A DNA stretch of 64,000 nucleotides from NCBI GenBank assembly GCA_002007465.1, contig LNAC01000336.1:260447-324446 (forward strand). The letters run 5' to 3'. Numbering within the stretch: position 1 is the stretch's first letter; every line of letters begins with the position of its first letter. Shown piece by piece: positions 54,516-64,000 of the stretch. The notes under the pieces are model-generated. The model was given only the letters and a program-made list of their open reading frames with translations. It ran no database searches and was not told where the DNA came from. A program made the position numbers and the translations under genes. This DNA comes from Ailurus styani. Lineage: Eukaryota > Chordata > Mammalia > Carnivora > Ailuridae.

Positions 54516-56744
54516 TCATAGGATCATATATTGATGGTGCTAGAATAACCCATACTGTTCACCAGTTAGAACACCATCTTATGCCCCAGTCTTGAAACTC
54601 ACTGTAGCATCTCCATCAAGATTAGCGAGCTGAGACAATCAGGAGCTCACCTTTTTAGAAAACCCACATTCAGTCATCAACATTGTAATGGAGACCACTT
54701 CTTTTCCAAGCTAGTTTCTTTAATACCTCCTCCCACAACCTCAGCATATCGGTCTAAACTTCAAGGCACATGGAATTGTTTTTTTCTACATGAGCTATAA
54801 ACACAACAAAATCATTCTCACCTCTCAGGATGGGAGTGAACAATTCAGGCCTCAAGGAATCACACCAACAGTGGGTAGGGTTGGATGCTACCTGCTTCTT
54901 CCATCTATCCCTCCCCTCCCCCTTGTATATAAGGGGCATCCATGTCTTTCTCATTTCAAACATGTGCATTATCGGGCTAGCCCTTAGAAGGCTTTGGAGA
55001 TTTTCTTCCTGGTTTAGGCTTAAAGTTTTGAATATTATTCTTCCTGGAAAGGAAAAATGGTTGTGTAAGAATAGGTGATAGATGGAAGGATAGAAACAAA
55101 ATGGGAATGGTGAATAAATGTTAATTTACCATTTAAAGATATTCAAATATATTTTAATTGAAATTTAAATATCTCTTTAGTGAAATTCCATGGTGCATTT
55201 CTGCAGAACTTGAGAGCCTAGTTATCAAAGCTTAAAATCCAGTTATCTGCACAATTTCACCAAATTGAACACTCCAGCGCTCAAAAGTAGACCGCAGATA
55301 GTGTAAAGGCCTTTGTCAGTTGACAAGTCCATTTTCTAGGATTTGTAGCAAATCCTTGTTAAAAGTAAGGCAACATTTTCACAAAGCCAAGGGGGAGACA
55401 AAAAAAAAAAAGGAAGTCAAATCCATTTCAAAGCAGTCACTTAAGATATTTGCCTCATGAATTAAAAAAGCAATTTTTGATGGACATATATGAACCTCTT
55501 AATGAGCCCTTTGTGCATTATGTGGACACAGCCGTAGAGAAAGCTATATGTGTGAGTCAAGGGGAAAATTATTCTTGTAGCAATGATTCATCATATCATG
55601 GTCACATTGTTGAGATTCTTGACAAAAACTCTAGCTAAAGCAGGGAAACAAATGATGCATGAAGCATGGGTGAATTCTCCCGAGGTTTGAAGCATTTAGA
55701 AGTATGACCTGTGTGACCCACATCATATTGAACATCCACTGAGGCAATGCCCACCTCTTAGTATTATTTCTGATACCTAGAAATGAAAAATACAGGTCTA
55801 TCTCTCAAAATCCACAGAAGGGTCATGCGAATAAAGGATGCTTCCGTCACCAAAGCTCACTTTCCTGTTGGGTATGTTCATTGAAAATCTTGGCTATATT
55901 TTAAATTGTATTCCCTCTTACAAAATTATAGAATGACATGCTTCCATTCAGATGAGTTTGCTTTCACTTGGTGACAATAGATATTTTTGTTGTTGTTGTT
56001 TTTTCTTCTCCTTTTCTTTCTTTTTTTAAATGTGAGCTTCACTGAATGTGCACAGCAGCTTATTTTGGTCAGCTGCATTTGCCTGTCATTCTGTTTCCTT
56101 GAAATGAATGGTGCTGAGGATTCAGGCAACAGATTTCAAGGTGTAGCCAGATTGTACCGCATAGCTTTCCGAGGTCTCATGTAGGCTATATGCATTCTTC
56201 ATTTTAAGTCGCTTATTTCAGAAATGGGGAGCTCACCCAACCACTACTCATTTCATTGATGCCCATTCACATGACGTTTGTAGAGAAGACTTTTTAAAAG
56301 TTTATTTTAATTTTAAAGGGTGATAACCTGGATTTGATTAAATACTAAATTCTAAGTCACAAACCTGTTCCGTTGATCTCTTACTACAAAGAAGTGAGGT
56401 GTCAGTGGTCCGCAGTCATCACTTGGGGGGGAAGTAATTGGGAGGAGAAAAGGTATTCAATTATCCTCTAAAACCAGATGATCCATATACAGTGAAAATC
56501 ACATAAAGGGGTGATGTAAATCTTCATGGGTCAAAAAAGACTCATGAAATAGATCTGATGGAAGAAACTCTGTGCTGGGTCCCATCTCATTGCGCTTATC
56601 TCACCTGCCATGTGGAACTGGAGCTCTTACCCTGGGAGTATCTTCTGTGGTCCATTTTCTTAAGATTCCTGACTTTTGTGTTTCCAGTGCTACCACTGAA
56701 TTAATCTGATTGCCCAAAGCAGCTCTGTGAGTTGTTTGAGTTGC
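54516..56744. other. Unassigned single-copy DNA
   Basis: No young repeat. The stretch 55440-55720 carries mixed-composition unique sequence with a 62-codon plus frame. That could be chance or a conserved noncoding element. I see no splice boundaries. Confidence 0.5.
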
Positions 56745-56930
56745 ACTTCTGTGTGCAGTGGAAAATGTACCGGGTTTGGAATCAGGATTCTAGTGCCATC
56801 CCTCGGCAGTTCTATAATCTTGAGATGTGTTCCGTTTTCTTGAGATTAGGGTTATTGTAATATTCAAATAAGCTGATACTGTAGAATCGTAGCCTATGAA
56901 GAGGTCAGGAAACTGTTAATGTCACTATTT
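56745..56930 (+). repeat. MIR-like fragment, sense (weak)
   Basis: 'gggtttggaatcaggattct' with 'agtgccatccctcggcagtt' then 'ataatcttgagatgtgttcc' has MIR-like order at high divergence. Confidence 0.5.
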
Positions 56931-59900
56931 TGGATTGCTATATGCTCTGGTGGGAAGTGAGTGACGTTCAATAGGATGACGTAAGAGGGAAGCATAATCA
57001 GTGACTTCTACAAAGTGAGATATGCTTTTTCAGGTAATACTCAACCTAAGACTTGTTCTTTCACCGCCAAAAGTCAACGTTACTTATGACGAGGATTCTG
57101 AATATATGGTCTACAGCCCAGTATTATCCAGAATGGATAGGTCAGCAATTGTGACAACTGATGTCATAAGAAAAACTATCTCCATTATTAGGGGTCACTT
57201 GTTACAAAAGGACATTTAAAACTTTATAGCTCCATAAAAATGTACCGTGGTGTTAGAATAAACATGAATTGTTTCTTGACTCTGACCTTTGAGCCAGTGG
57301 TATTAATTTGACCCCTCACCATTCCGAAGACAAATGTGTCCTTTCGTTAAGCAGAAATTTATTACGAACATTGAAGTATTGAGCTTTTAATGGAAGTTTT
57401 TCCTGATTGTTTTTTATTTCACAAACTTGTCTTTGCATTTCCTCTGTTGCCTTGGCTTTTCCCGGAGAGGAGGTTTGTACCTGCTTCAGCATGGGTGCAA
57501 CAGTATGCAAAGTCATCCTTCCTCGGGATGGCCCATCTCTTGGACTTCGGTGATGCCACTCTCTGCCTACCTGGATGAGAGAAAATGGCTGGGCAGCCTC
57601 TCCATCATCTTCTCTGAAATAAGTCTAAGGATTTTAAGGATTTGAGCTCAGTACTGTAGGAATTAAGCTCAGCTGCAACAGACAACAAAAGGCCAGTTAG
57701 GCCGATGTGGAGCTGGATAGAGAGTGCCCATTTCACGGTGGTTACCCCAGTTGTCTTAACCACTAAATCCTTGTTGCCAGCTTGCAGAGATAAGATGAAT
57801 TGCTCGGAGGCTGACTTGCCCATAGTCAAAGCAGTCAGCTATAGAAACATAGGCAGTGTAAAATGGAGGTCAGCTACGCACACTGCACTGACAAGCATTG
57901 AAGGGTTTTGTGGCTCCAGGTCATTTATATGAAATGAGCCACATGGTGAAAGGGAGAAGGAGACCGCTTCTTCATCAGGAGCGCTGTAATTGGGAATTAA
58001 TTCATAAGGATTCTGAAAGGGATCTTGGAGAGTAGCTAAGCTAACCTCTTTCTGTTATCTCTAAAGAAATTGAAGGAAAAAGAGATGAATGGATTAGCCA
58101 GCTTCGCTACAGTTGAGAGAACCTGGGGTTTCAACTTCCTATTCAGCCCTCTGCCAGTAACTAAAGAAAGGGTACTCTGTGCTTCCTTCCAATATTCCCT
58201 TTTCCCAAGGTTGGAACTGAGGTAGTCTTATATTCTACTCTACACAAGACCGGTGTGATTTTTGATAAATGGATACATAAGATCATGAGGGCAACATCAG
58301 CCTCCCGAGGAGGTGATATTAGTGTCCCTGTGACCTAGGGACCAAAGTGGAACATGGGAAGAGGGTCTTGCTCTTGATGACAGGCTGCTCAGTCTTTAGT
58401 TCAGACTTTAGACTCAGACTTCATTATACATGTCTTACTATAATTATACCTGCAAAGGTATTCTTAAAAATAGCTCTACTTGTGTTTAGCCCTGAAGAAA
58501 AAAGGTTTCAAATGTATCATGGGTATTGTGCTGTGTCTATTTTTGTGTAATGCCACCCAACTGATATTCAGAGGCTGATGGTATTTCTGAACAGTGGACT
58601 GCATGATTTCCAGGAGCTGGAATTAGGAAGTAGGTGGTTCTGCTGTTTTGCAAGGACTAATCAGACCAGAGGGACATCCTCAATTGTTAAAGATAAATTT
58701 TAGTCCATGACCTTGCAATACATTTGGGAAAAAAAAAAAGCTTTTGCTTTTGTACATTTATTCCCATAATATTCAGTCATCAAATAAAAAACAAAAACAA
58801 AAACAAAATGAAACAAATAAACCCAAAGCCCTGACCAAGTAAATAATGTATTTTATTGTCACATACCTTTTTATTTGGTTCTTATGCAATACAAAAACTT
58901 CCCCCAGTTTTTTGAGTTTCTTGAAAAACATTGTAGCACCCAATATAACATTATAGCATTTTCACTATGAAAGTATTTGAAATTGCATGTATTTCTCCTT
59001 ATTTCTCTTTTTGCCAAATCAGTGGGTGAAACAGATATACTTTTAACTTCTGAAAAGTGTATGACTTCTGCTTTTTTCTTATCTATTCCTTAACAAAGTT
59101 AGGTGCTCAATTATATTTATATTCTTTACATTGTCCAATGTCTTAATTAAAATTCATAAAAGAATGAGGAAAGTTGATGAATACCTGTAGAAGAAAGGTT
59201 CACAGTTTCTCCTGATAACTAGCACCCTAAACTTGGGGGTTTTAAGAAGGGAAAAAAAATATCCAGGAATGACTTTTATAGCTTTGCTGCCGCAACTGCA
59301 TTTATCGTAAGTGTCAGAACACTATCCGTGATAATGTCTTACTGAATAAGTGGGTAGCTCACCTGATCTCCATCTCCCCAGCACCTAATAGATATTGTGG
59401 GCACACAGATAAATCTCATTTTATGTTATGCTTGGTCACAAAAAAGAATTAGATTGTGTTGTTCTATCAGGCATGAGGATATATGTCCGTTGTAATCATC
59501 TGTAAAAATTACTTTGAGTTGAGTCACTAGGAGCTTGTTGGATACATGCAAAATTGGGATGGTGTGTCTTGGCCCGTTTCATGTTGACTTGGAAAAAAAA
59601 AAAAAAACTTATACCTGTGAGTGATTTGCCACCAGACCTTTAGAAATGAGACAAATTTGTGGATTTTCTTCCTGAGAAGCATATTGCAAAGGAGAAGTAT
59701 TGATTTTATTTCATTCAGGCAAAATTGGTTATTTATTTTTACTTATGACCATTATAAAACAGGGCTGAGCTGCCTTGTTATGATCAAATAAGAATGATCT
59801 ATAATGTTTTCCTGGGTATTGAATAGAATCCAAACTGTATTGGGGTCAGTGGTGTTAGACAATTTCCTCGCATTGAGAGGCAGGGGAAGGATGAACACAG

Positions 59901-60439
59901 CCTGTGGACAACATATCTGAGTCAGAGCAATAAACTTTGGCTGTGCGTGCACTTTTATTAGGAGCACGAAGGAATCAGAAGCCTCATTTCAGAAATGATA
60001 ATAACATGGGCTTAGATGGCCATAATAATCTTGTAATTATTTTTCAGTCAATTGGCCTCTTTGATGATTCCTGGAATGAAATGCTCTTCCAACTTGACAT
60101 TTATTGGACACACATACACATGCATGCAACCTAAATAGAGCAGTATATTAGTGCCAAATGCCTCTGACTTTCAGTATCCCAAAGGACAGTGCATCTAAAA
60201 TTATGTAAAGTGAAACTGTATACATAGTCATCACACGCATAGAAAATTTTATTTTATTACTCCTTAATATAAAAGATGAGGAAACTGAGGGCTATTTCTC
60301 TATTGCCTTTATTATTTCTTTATATCTCCCAAGTCCCAGATCAGTACTTACGCCACTACACAATGCTGGTTTGTTCATGGCTTCACTGTAGACGTTCTAG
60401 GAAATGACTCAGAGGAGTCTTTATCCACAGAGCTTCAGT
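56931..60439. other. Unassigned single-copy DNA
   Basis: 3.5 kb with no SINE, L1, LTR or DNA transposon that I recognise. A 65-codon plus frame (57022-57219) has a possible acceptor 'atatgctttttcag' and several CpGs, but no donor was identified before its stop. Short A-rich runs lie at 58727-58739, 58785-58815 and 59590-59607. Confidence 0.5.
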
Positions 60440-60780
60440 CTGGTTTGGTTTTACTCCCATCTTGTTCTCCCACTTCAGACCTCAGCCTCAGTTTCCCCTC
60501 TTCAGAAAGAACCTCATCGATGATCTTATCTATCTCTCTATTATGCTTTCATTACATCCTGCCTATTTCCTATTAGTATTTTGGGAAAATTCTAATTGTT
60601 TTATTTATGTAAAACCTGTCAGCAGGTTTGTTCTGCTGTTCCTGCCACTGTGAAAGTGCCCTGAGCAGGATCCTCATCCGTGTTGTTCACCACTCTATTT
60701 TCAGAATGTAGACAGTGCCTGGGGCCATGTAGGTGCTCAATTCGTATTTGATCATTGAATAAAAGAAGGGAAAATGAGAG
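60440..60780 (+). repeat. L2 LINE 3' end, sense
   Basis: 'tcattacatcctgcctattt' leads to 'tttcagaatgtagacagtgc' with 'ctggggccatgtaggtgctc' and 'ttgatcattgaataaaag', the typical close of L2. Confidence 0.7.
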
Positions 60781-61021
60781 AAGCAAAGAGGGAAGAAGAT
60801 GATAGTGTTTAAAGTCCAGAGAGTAAGGGATCAAGAATATTAATTAGTATAATATTAAAAATATTCATACATATACTCTGTAAAGATGTTAAAAAGGAAA
60901 AGGCAAAGGGCTGTGTGTGCATGTATATGTATGTATCAGGCAGGGAGTAGAAAATGGAGACAGAAGTAGGAGAAATTGCGACTATTTGGAAGACATCAGA
61001 AGGGCTTGAGAAACAAGGTCT
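60781..61021. other. Unassigned DNA
   Basis: No recognised element. Confidence 0.5.
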
Positions 61022-61530
61022 GGAGTAGGCTGAATGAATACCCCCATCCTCCCAAAGTTGCCCACATCCTGATCCTAGGAGCCTGTGAATATATTACTTT
61101 CCATGGCAACAGGGACTTTGCAAATATGATCAAGTTAAGGTTATTGAGATGGGAATGTTAGCCTGGATTATCCAGGTGACTCCAGGATAATAATGAGAAA
61201 TAACAGAAATAACAGAAAAGCAGAAGAGAATCAGAGAAGGTGTGGTGATGGAAGCAGAGGTGACAGAGAGGGAAAGAGATGGTGAGAGTTGAAATTGCCC
61301 CACGGCTGGTTTTGAAGATGAAGAGGCCATGAACCAAGTAAGGCGCGTGGCCTGGAGAAGCTAGAATGGCAAATAAACTGATTCTCCTTTAGAGCATCTG
61401 TAAGTGATCAGGCTGTGCCAACCCCTTTTGAATATCTGGACTTCCAGAACTTTAAGATAATAAAATTATGTTATTTTAAGCCACTAAATTTGTGGTAATT
61501 TGCTCCTCACCTATAGGAGATTACTATGAG
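61022..61530 (+). mobile_element. MLT1-type MaLR solo LTR, sense
   Basis: 'ggctgaatgaatacccccat', 'gagcctgtgaatatattact', 'gactttgcaaatatgatcaa', 'cctggattatccaggtgact', 'gattctcctttagagcatct', 'cttccagaactttaagataa' and 'ttttaagccactaaatttgt' are in full MLT1 LTR order from end to end. The polyadenylation-type motif 'aataaa' survives only as part of 'taataaaatt'. It is a solo LTR with no internal region. Confidence 0.88.
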
Positions 61531-62039
61531 ATCCTATTAAAGATATGTCTTAAAGATGAGTTTCTTTTCTCTTTTATAAATGTTATTTTCTGAATCAAAA
61601 TAACACATGCTTATAACATAAAACGTGGAAAAATGCAAAAAAATATATGCGAAAGAATAAGATAACCCTTTAACCCCATCACACAGAGAAAGAAGTCTTA
61701 ATATTGTGTTTCATTTTCAGAGATGGACTTTGGATCAATGAAGTCAGGGAAGGAGGATATTAGAGCTGGCACTAAAAGCTCTTTGCCATACTGAAAGGAA
61801 CATTTAGTTAATTGTGAAGTTATAAGTCATATTTAATTAAGCATTACTTCCTTAGCCCAAAGTATAATAGAAATTAGTGTGATAAAGGAAAAGTATCAGG
61901 GGAAGCGTATATCTACTGCCTTCCCCTTTATCTGGGTCAGTTTTTCTTATGACCTGCGCATGGCAGAGGTGACATTGCCCACTTTGTTTCACTGTTGTGT
62001 CTTGTTCAGGTGGTCTGATGGGTGTCAGCCCACAGTCGT
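61531..62039. other. Unassigned DNA
   Basis: No recognised element. Confidence 0.5.
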
Positions 62040-62195
62040 AGAGTGAAGTGGCCAGGCTTGGCACCCAGCTCCATTCCTAACAAGCCATGTGACTCCCAAG
62101 TTCTCTCTTTCCCCTGGATCTCAGCTTGCCCATAAAGTGTGTATCAGGTTATCTTCCAGGCCCTTCCAGCTCTAACTTTCTGGGACCCAATTTAA
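62040..62195 (+). repeat. MIR3-type SINE, sense
   Basis: 'gccatgtgactcccaagttc' with 'ctggatctcagcttgcccat' and the end 'ccaggcccttccagctctaa' matches the MIR3-like 3' part. Confidence 0.65.
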
Positions 62196-62274
62196 AGCAC
62201 TCCAGGAAGATCTTGTGTTATTTCAATTTCTGTAAACCTCATTTTGTTTCTAAGGGACTGTAGTGAGGACTCAC

Positions 62275-62555
62275 CTGTTTGCCCAAATCACACAGTAGAC
62301 AGATTTCATTTCTGAAGGAGTTAAAGAAATCACAGCTTCTGGGAGAGATGGGAGAGGTCGTGAAGAAAGGTTTACCTCAGGAAACTTATCTGAACCTACA
62401 ACATTTTCATCTGATGATGCACTGGGTGCATTTTTCAGATAATCCTCCAATTTCTCAGGATTTAGTTCAGAGAGAGCCAAACAAATGTCAGAAGAAGCAT
62501 TGAATTTAGTAACAGTGTTTCTTATACATACTGTGGTCATTTTAAGTTCACTAGT
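62275..62555 (-). CDS. Candidate protein-coding exon, unidentified gene
   Basis: On the minus strand a pyrimidine-rich acceptor ('gctcctttcacctctcccag') ends at 62556. A strong donor CAG|GTGAGT follows the exon end at 62275. The 281 bases between are open in one frame for 93 codons plus two nucleotides, so the exon would end after the second base of a codon. An ATG at codon 6 (-3 base is A) could make this a first coding exon, or the frame may simply continue from upstream. The translated segment is hydrophilic, Ser/Glu/Pro-rich, with stretches like 'ALSELNPEKLEDYLKNA' and 'SSRPLPSLPEAVISLTPSEM'. There is no signal peptide, membrane segment or domain that I recognise. It overlaps no known repeat. 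Neighbouring exons were not found, so a lone chance frame or a decayed exon remains possible. Confidence 0.42.
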
Positions 62556-62619
62556 CTGGGAGAGGTGAAAGGAGCTTAAAAAATGCAAATCATAGTGCAT
62601 TCACCTGGGTTCTCTGCCA

Positions 62620-63329
62620 TGGGACCTCTTAATGCGGAGGGCTCTAAGTTTGTATCTGACATCCAAAGTCTGAGATGATAGAGTTGAAAAACCAAACAGA
62701 CTTGTGTGTACATATGCAGGAGTACTAGTGGTGGCATTAAATTAAGCAGTTGTTTAGAATGGGATTATAAATATCCAAATGTGGTCATAAATATTCACAT
62801 TTAGTAATGGAACTTGCTAAATTCAGCTCCTCCTCTGAATTCTGTTTAAATGTAGCCAATGACCTTAAAATTAGTGCTAACAGCAAAACCCCTTTATCCT
62901 TCGCAGATTTCCCCTCTTGAGTCTTTCTTGAGGGAAGAACTGCTCCCCTGGTGTGGTAGAGAGCGGATGAGTGTTTTGAAGAGTCATTCAGTTCATTATT
63001 TGCAATAATAATGGAAACATTGGGTTGAATAATTTAAAGGTCTGAATGAGTCATTCATAACCAAGATCTGAAAAGCAATTCTTCACACTTGAAACAATCC
63101 CGAGCTTTAAGAAAGTTGTTCCTTGACTGGGTAAATCAGCCAAAGTAAAAAGAAATTGAAGGGATGATAAAGTTATTTGGAAAAATGTTTAGAAATATGA
63201 AAAACACTACTTAAAACACAGATCTATATTATACAAAGAGAGAGAAATGTCAAGGGCATTGCTGTTTGGGTAGCAAATTCTTCATTTTAAGGACAAGAAC
63301 TAAATTGTATTACTCTTGGTAGAGAAGGG
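62620..63329. other. Unassigned DNA
   Basis: No recognised element. If the exon at 62275-62555 is real, this is its upstream intron or flank. Confidence 0.5.
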
Positions 63330-63570
63330 TTTAAGAACCCAAGCTGTGGATCAGCACATTGAGCGTGACTCCTGATTCTGACTCTGCTATGTGTATAAGT
63401 TCAGGAAGATGACTTATCTTCACTTGCTTCCCTTACTTACAACAGGGCTATTAGTAGCATGTGAAGGTCTATTCCTGGAGAGTTTGGAGGGAGATGAATG
63501 AGATAAATTCACATGAGTCCTGCAAAATAGTAAGGGTCCAGTAATTGTTAGTTATTCATAGCAGTAGTAG
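63330..63570 (+). repeat. MIR SINE, sense
   Basis: 'actcctgattctgactctgc' with 'aagttcaggaagatgactta', then 'ttacaacagggctattagta' and 'ctgcaaaatagtaagggtcc' follow MIR order at high divergence. Confidence 0.65.
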
Positions 63571-64000
63571 TATTTGTAAAATATGTCCTGAGCAATTCTT
63601 ATGGGGAAGCAGTAAGCTAGAATTTGAGGACAGAGTGCCATTGAGCAGCTCACAGTTTAATGGAGTAACAGACATACAATAAGTAAGCATTATAATATAA
63701 GAACCAAAGAAACCTAGGTAAGGCATTATGAGCTTATAGAAAAGGTATGAAATAATGGTAGATTGCAAATTCTGGAAACACTAGGTAGAGGAGGTGGGTA
63801 TTTGAGCCCTGATTTGTATAATAAGTTGAAATTTTCCAGGAAGAAAATTATTATAAGTGAGAAGAATTGGCTTTTTAATCCTAACAGAAACTGAGTTTGT
63901 GTGTGGTTCAAAGTAATTTTGTGACCAGTTAATGGTGCATGATTCCATTTGTCTAGTTCTTAGTAATTATGGGGTGTGAGAAGGAATATAAAGGCATAAA
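63571..64000. other. Unassigned DNA
   Basis: No recognised element. The 60- to 70-codon minus frames are unsupported. Confidence 0.5.

Noticed and set aside
1..64000. Whole-window search for a novel defence, toxin, viral or metabolic system
   Set aside because: There are no gene clusters, and no viral genes apart from solo MaLR LTRs. All long frames are repeat shadows, unsupported frames or lone exon candidates. The sequence is typical mammalian intergenic or intronic DNA.

Overview
This window is ordinary nuclear DNA from a carnivore. The base composition is AT-rich, no long open frame is present, and almost everything recognisable is an interspersed repeat. At least 24 tRNA-derived carnivore SINEs (CAN-SINE, SINEC) are present. 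Most belong to a subfamily whose head reads 'ggttaaagcctctgccttc' and whose tail ends in a (TAAA)n then A-rich run. To my recognition this form is typical of mustelids (ferret, mink, otter or badger group). That lineage call rests on memory of the SINE subfamily and was not checked by a search. I see no complete gene, rRNA, tRNA, CRISPR array or bacterial feature. The window is best read as intergenic or long-intron sequence.

Layout. 1-4.4 kb is mostly unassigned single-copy DNA with one MIR. 4.4-9 kb holds SINEs and a mosaic of abutting carnivore L1 3' ends in both orientations, then older L1 pieces. 9-10.4 kb has an L2, an antisense MLT1-type LTR and a long (TTCC)n tract. 10.4-21 kb is mixed unique DNA and SINEs, with an assembly gap N at 19437. 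21-22.4 kb is a head-to-head SINE pair (gap N at 21307) followed by a young antisense L1 3' end. 22.5-37 kb contains ancient MIR, L2, L1M and DNA-transposon debris studded with SINEs. At 37.3 kb a 33-34 nt 5' fragment of U2 snRNA lies inside an old MIR, flanked by a perfect duplication of about 17 bp. 37.5-51.8 kb is unique DNA, L2, an old L1 split by a SINE, a MER5A-like fragment and a second young L1 3' end. 51.8-64 kb lacks recognisable lineage-specific SINEs or young L1s and holds only ancient repeats (MIR, L2, MLT1) and single-copy DNA.

Possible gene content is limited to isolated exon-like segments. The best is on the minus strand at 62275-62555: an open 93-codon segment between a strong acceptor and a CAG|GTGAGT donor. 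Two plus-strand segments with good splice signals (40551-40651 and 52261-52404) have stops in all frames and could only be noncoding or 5' UTR exons. None is matched to a named gene. There is no operon or pathway. The clearest biology is the layered history of retrotransposition: ancient L2/MIR/L1M, then MLT1 and DNA transposons, then carnivore SINEs and L1s, many with target-site duplications readable by eye. I found no convincing new biological system. The most distinctive items are the U2 retropseudogene, the inverted L1 and SINE pairs, the two assembly-gap artefacts and the exon candidates.
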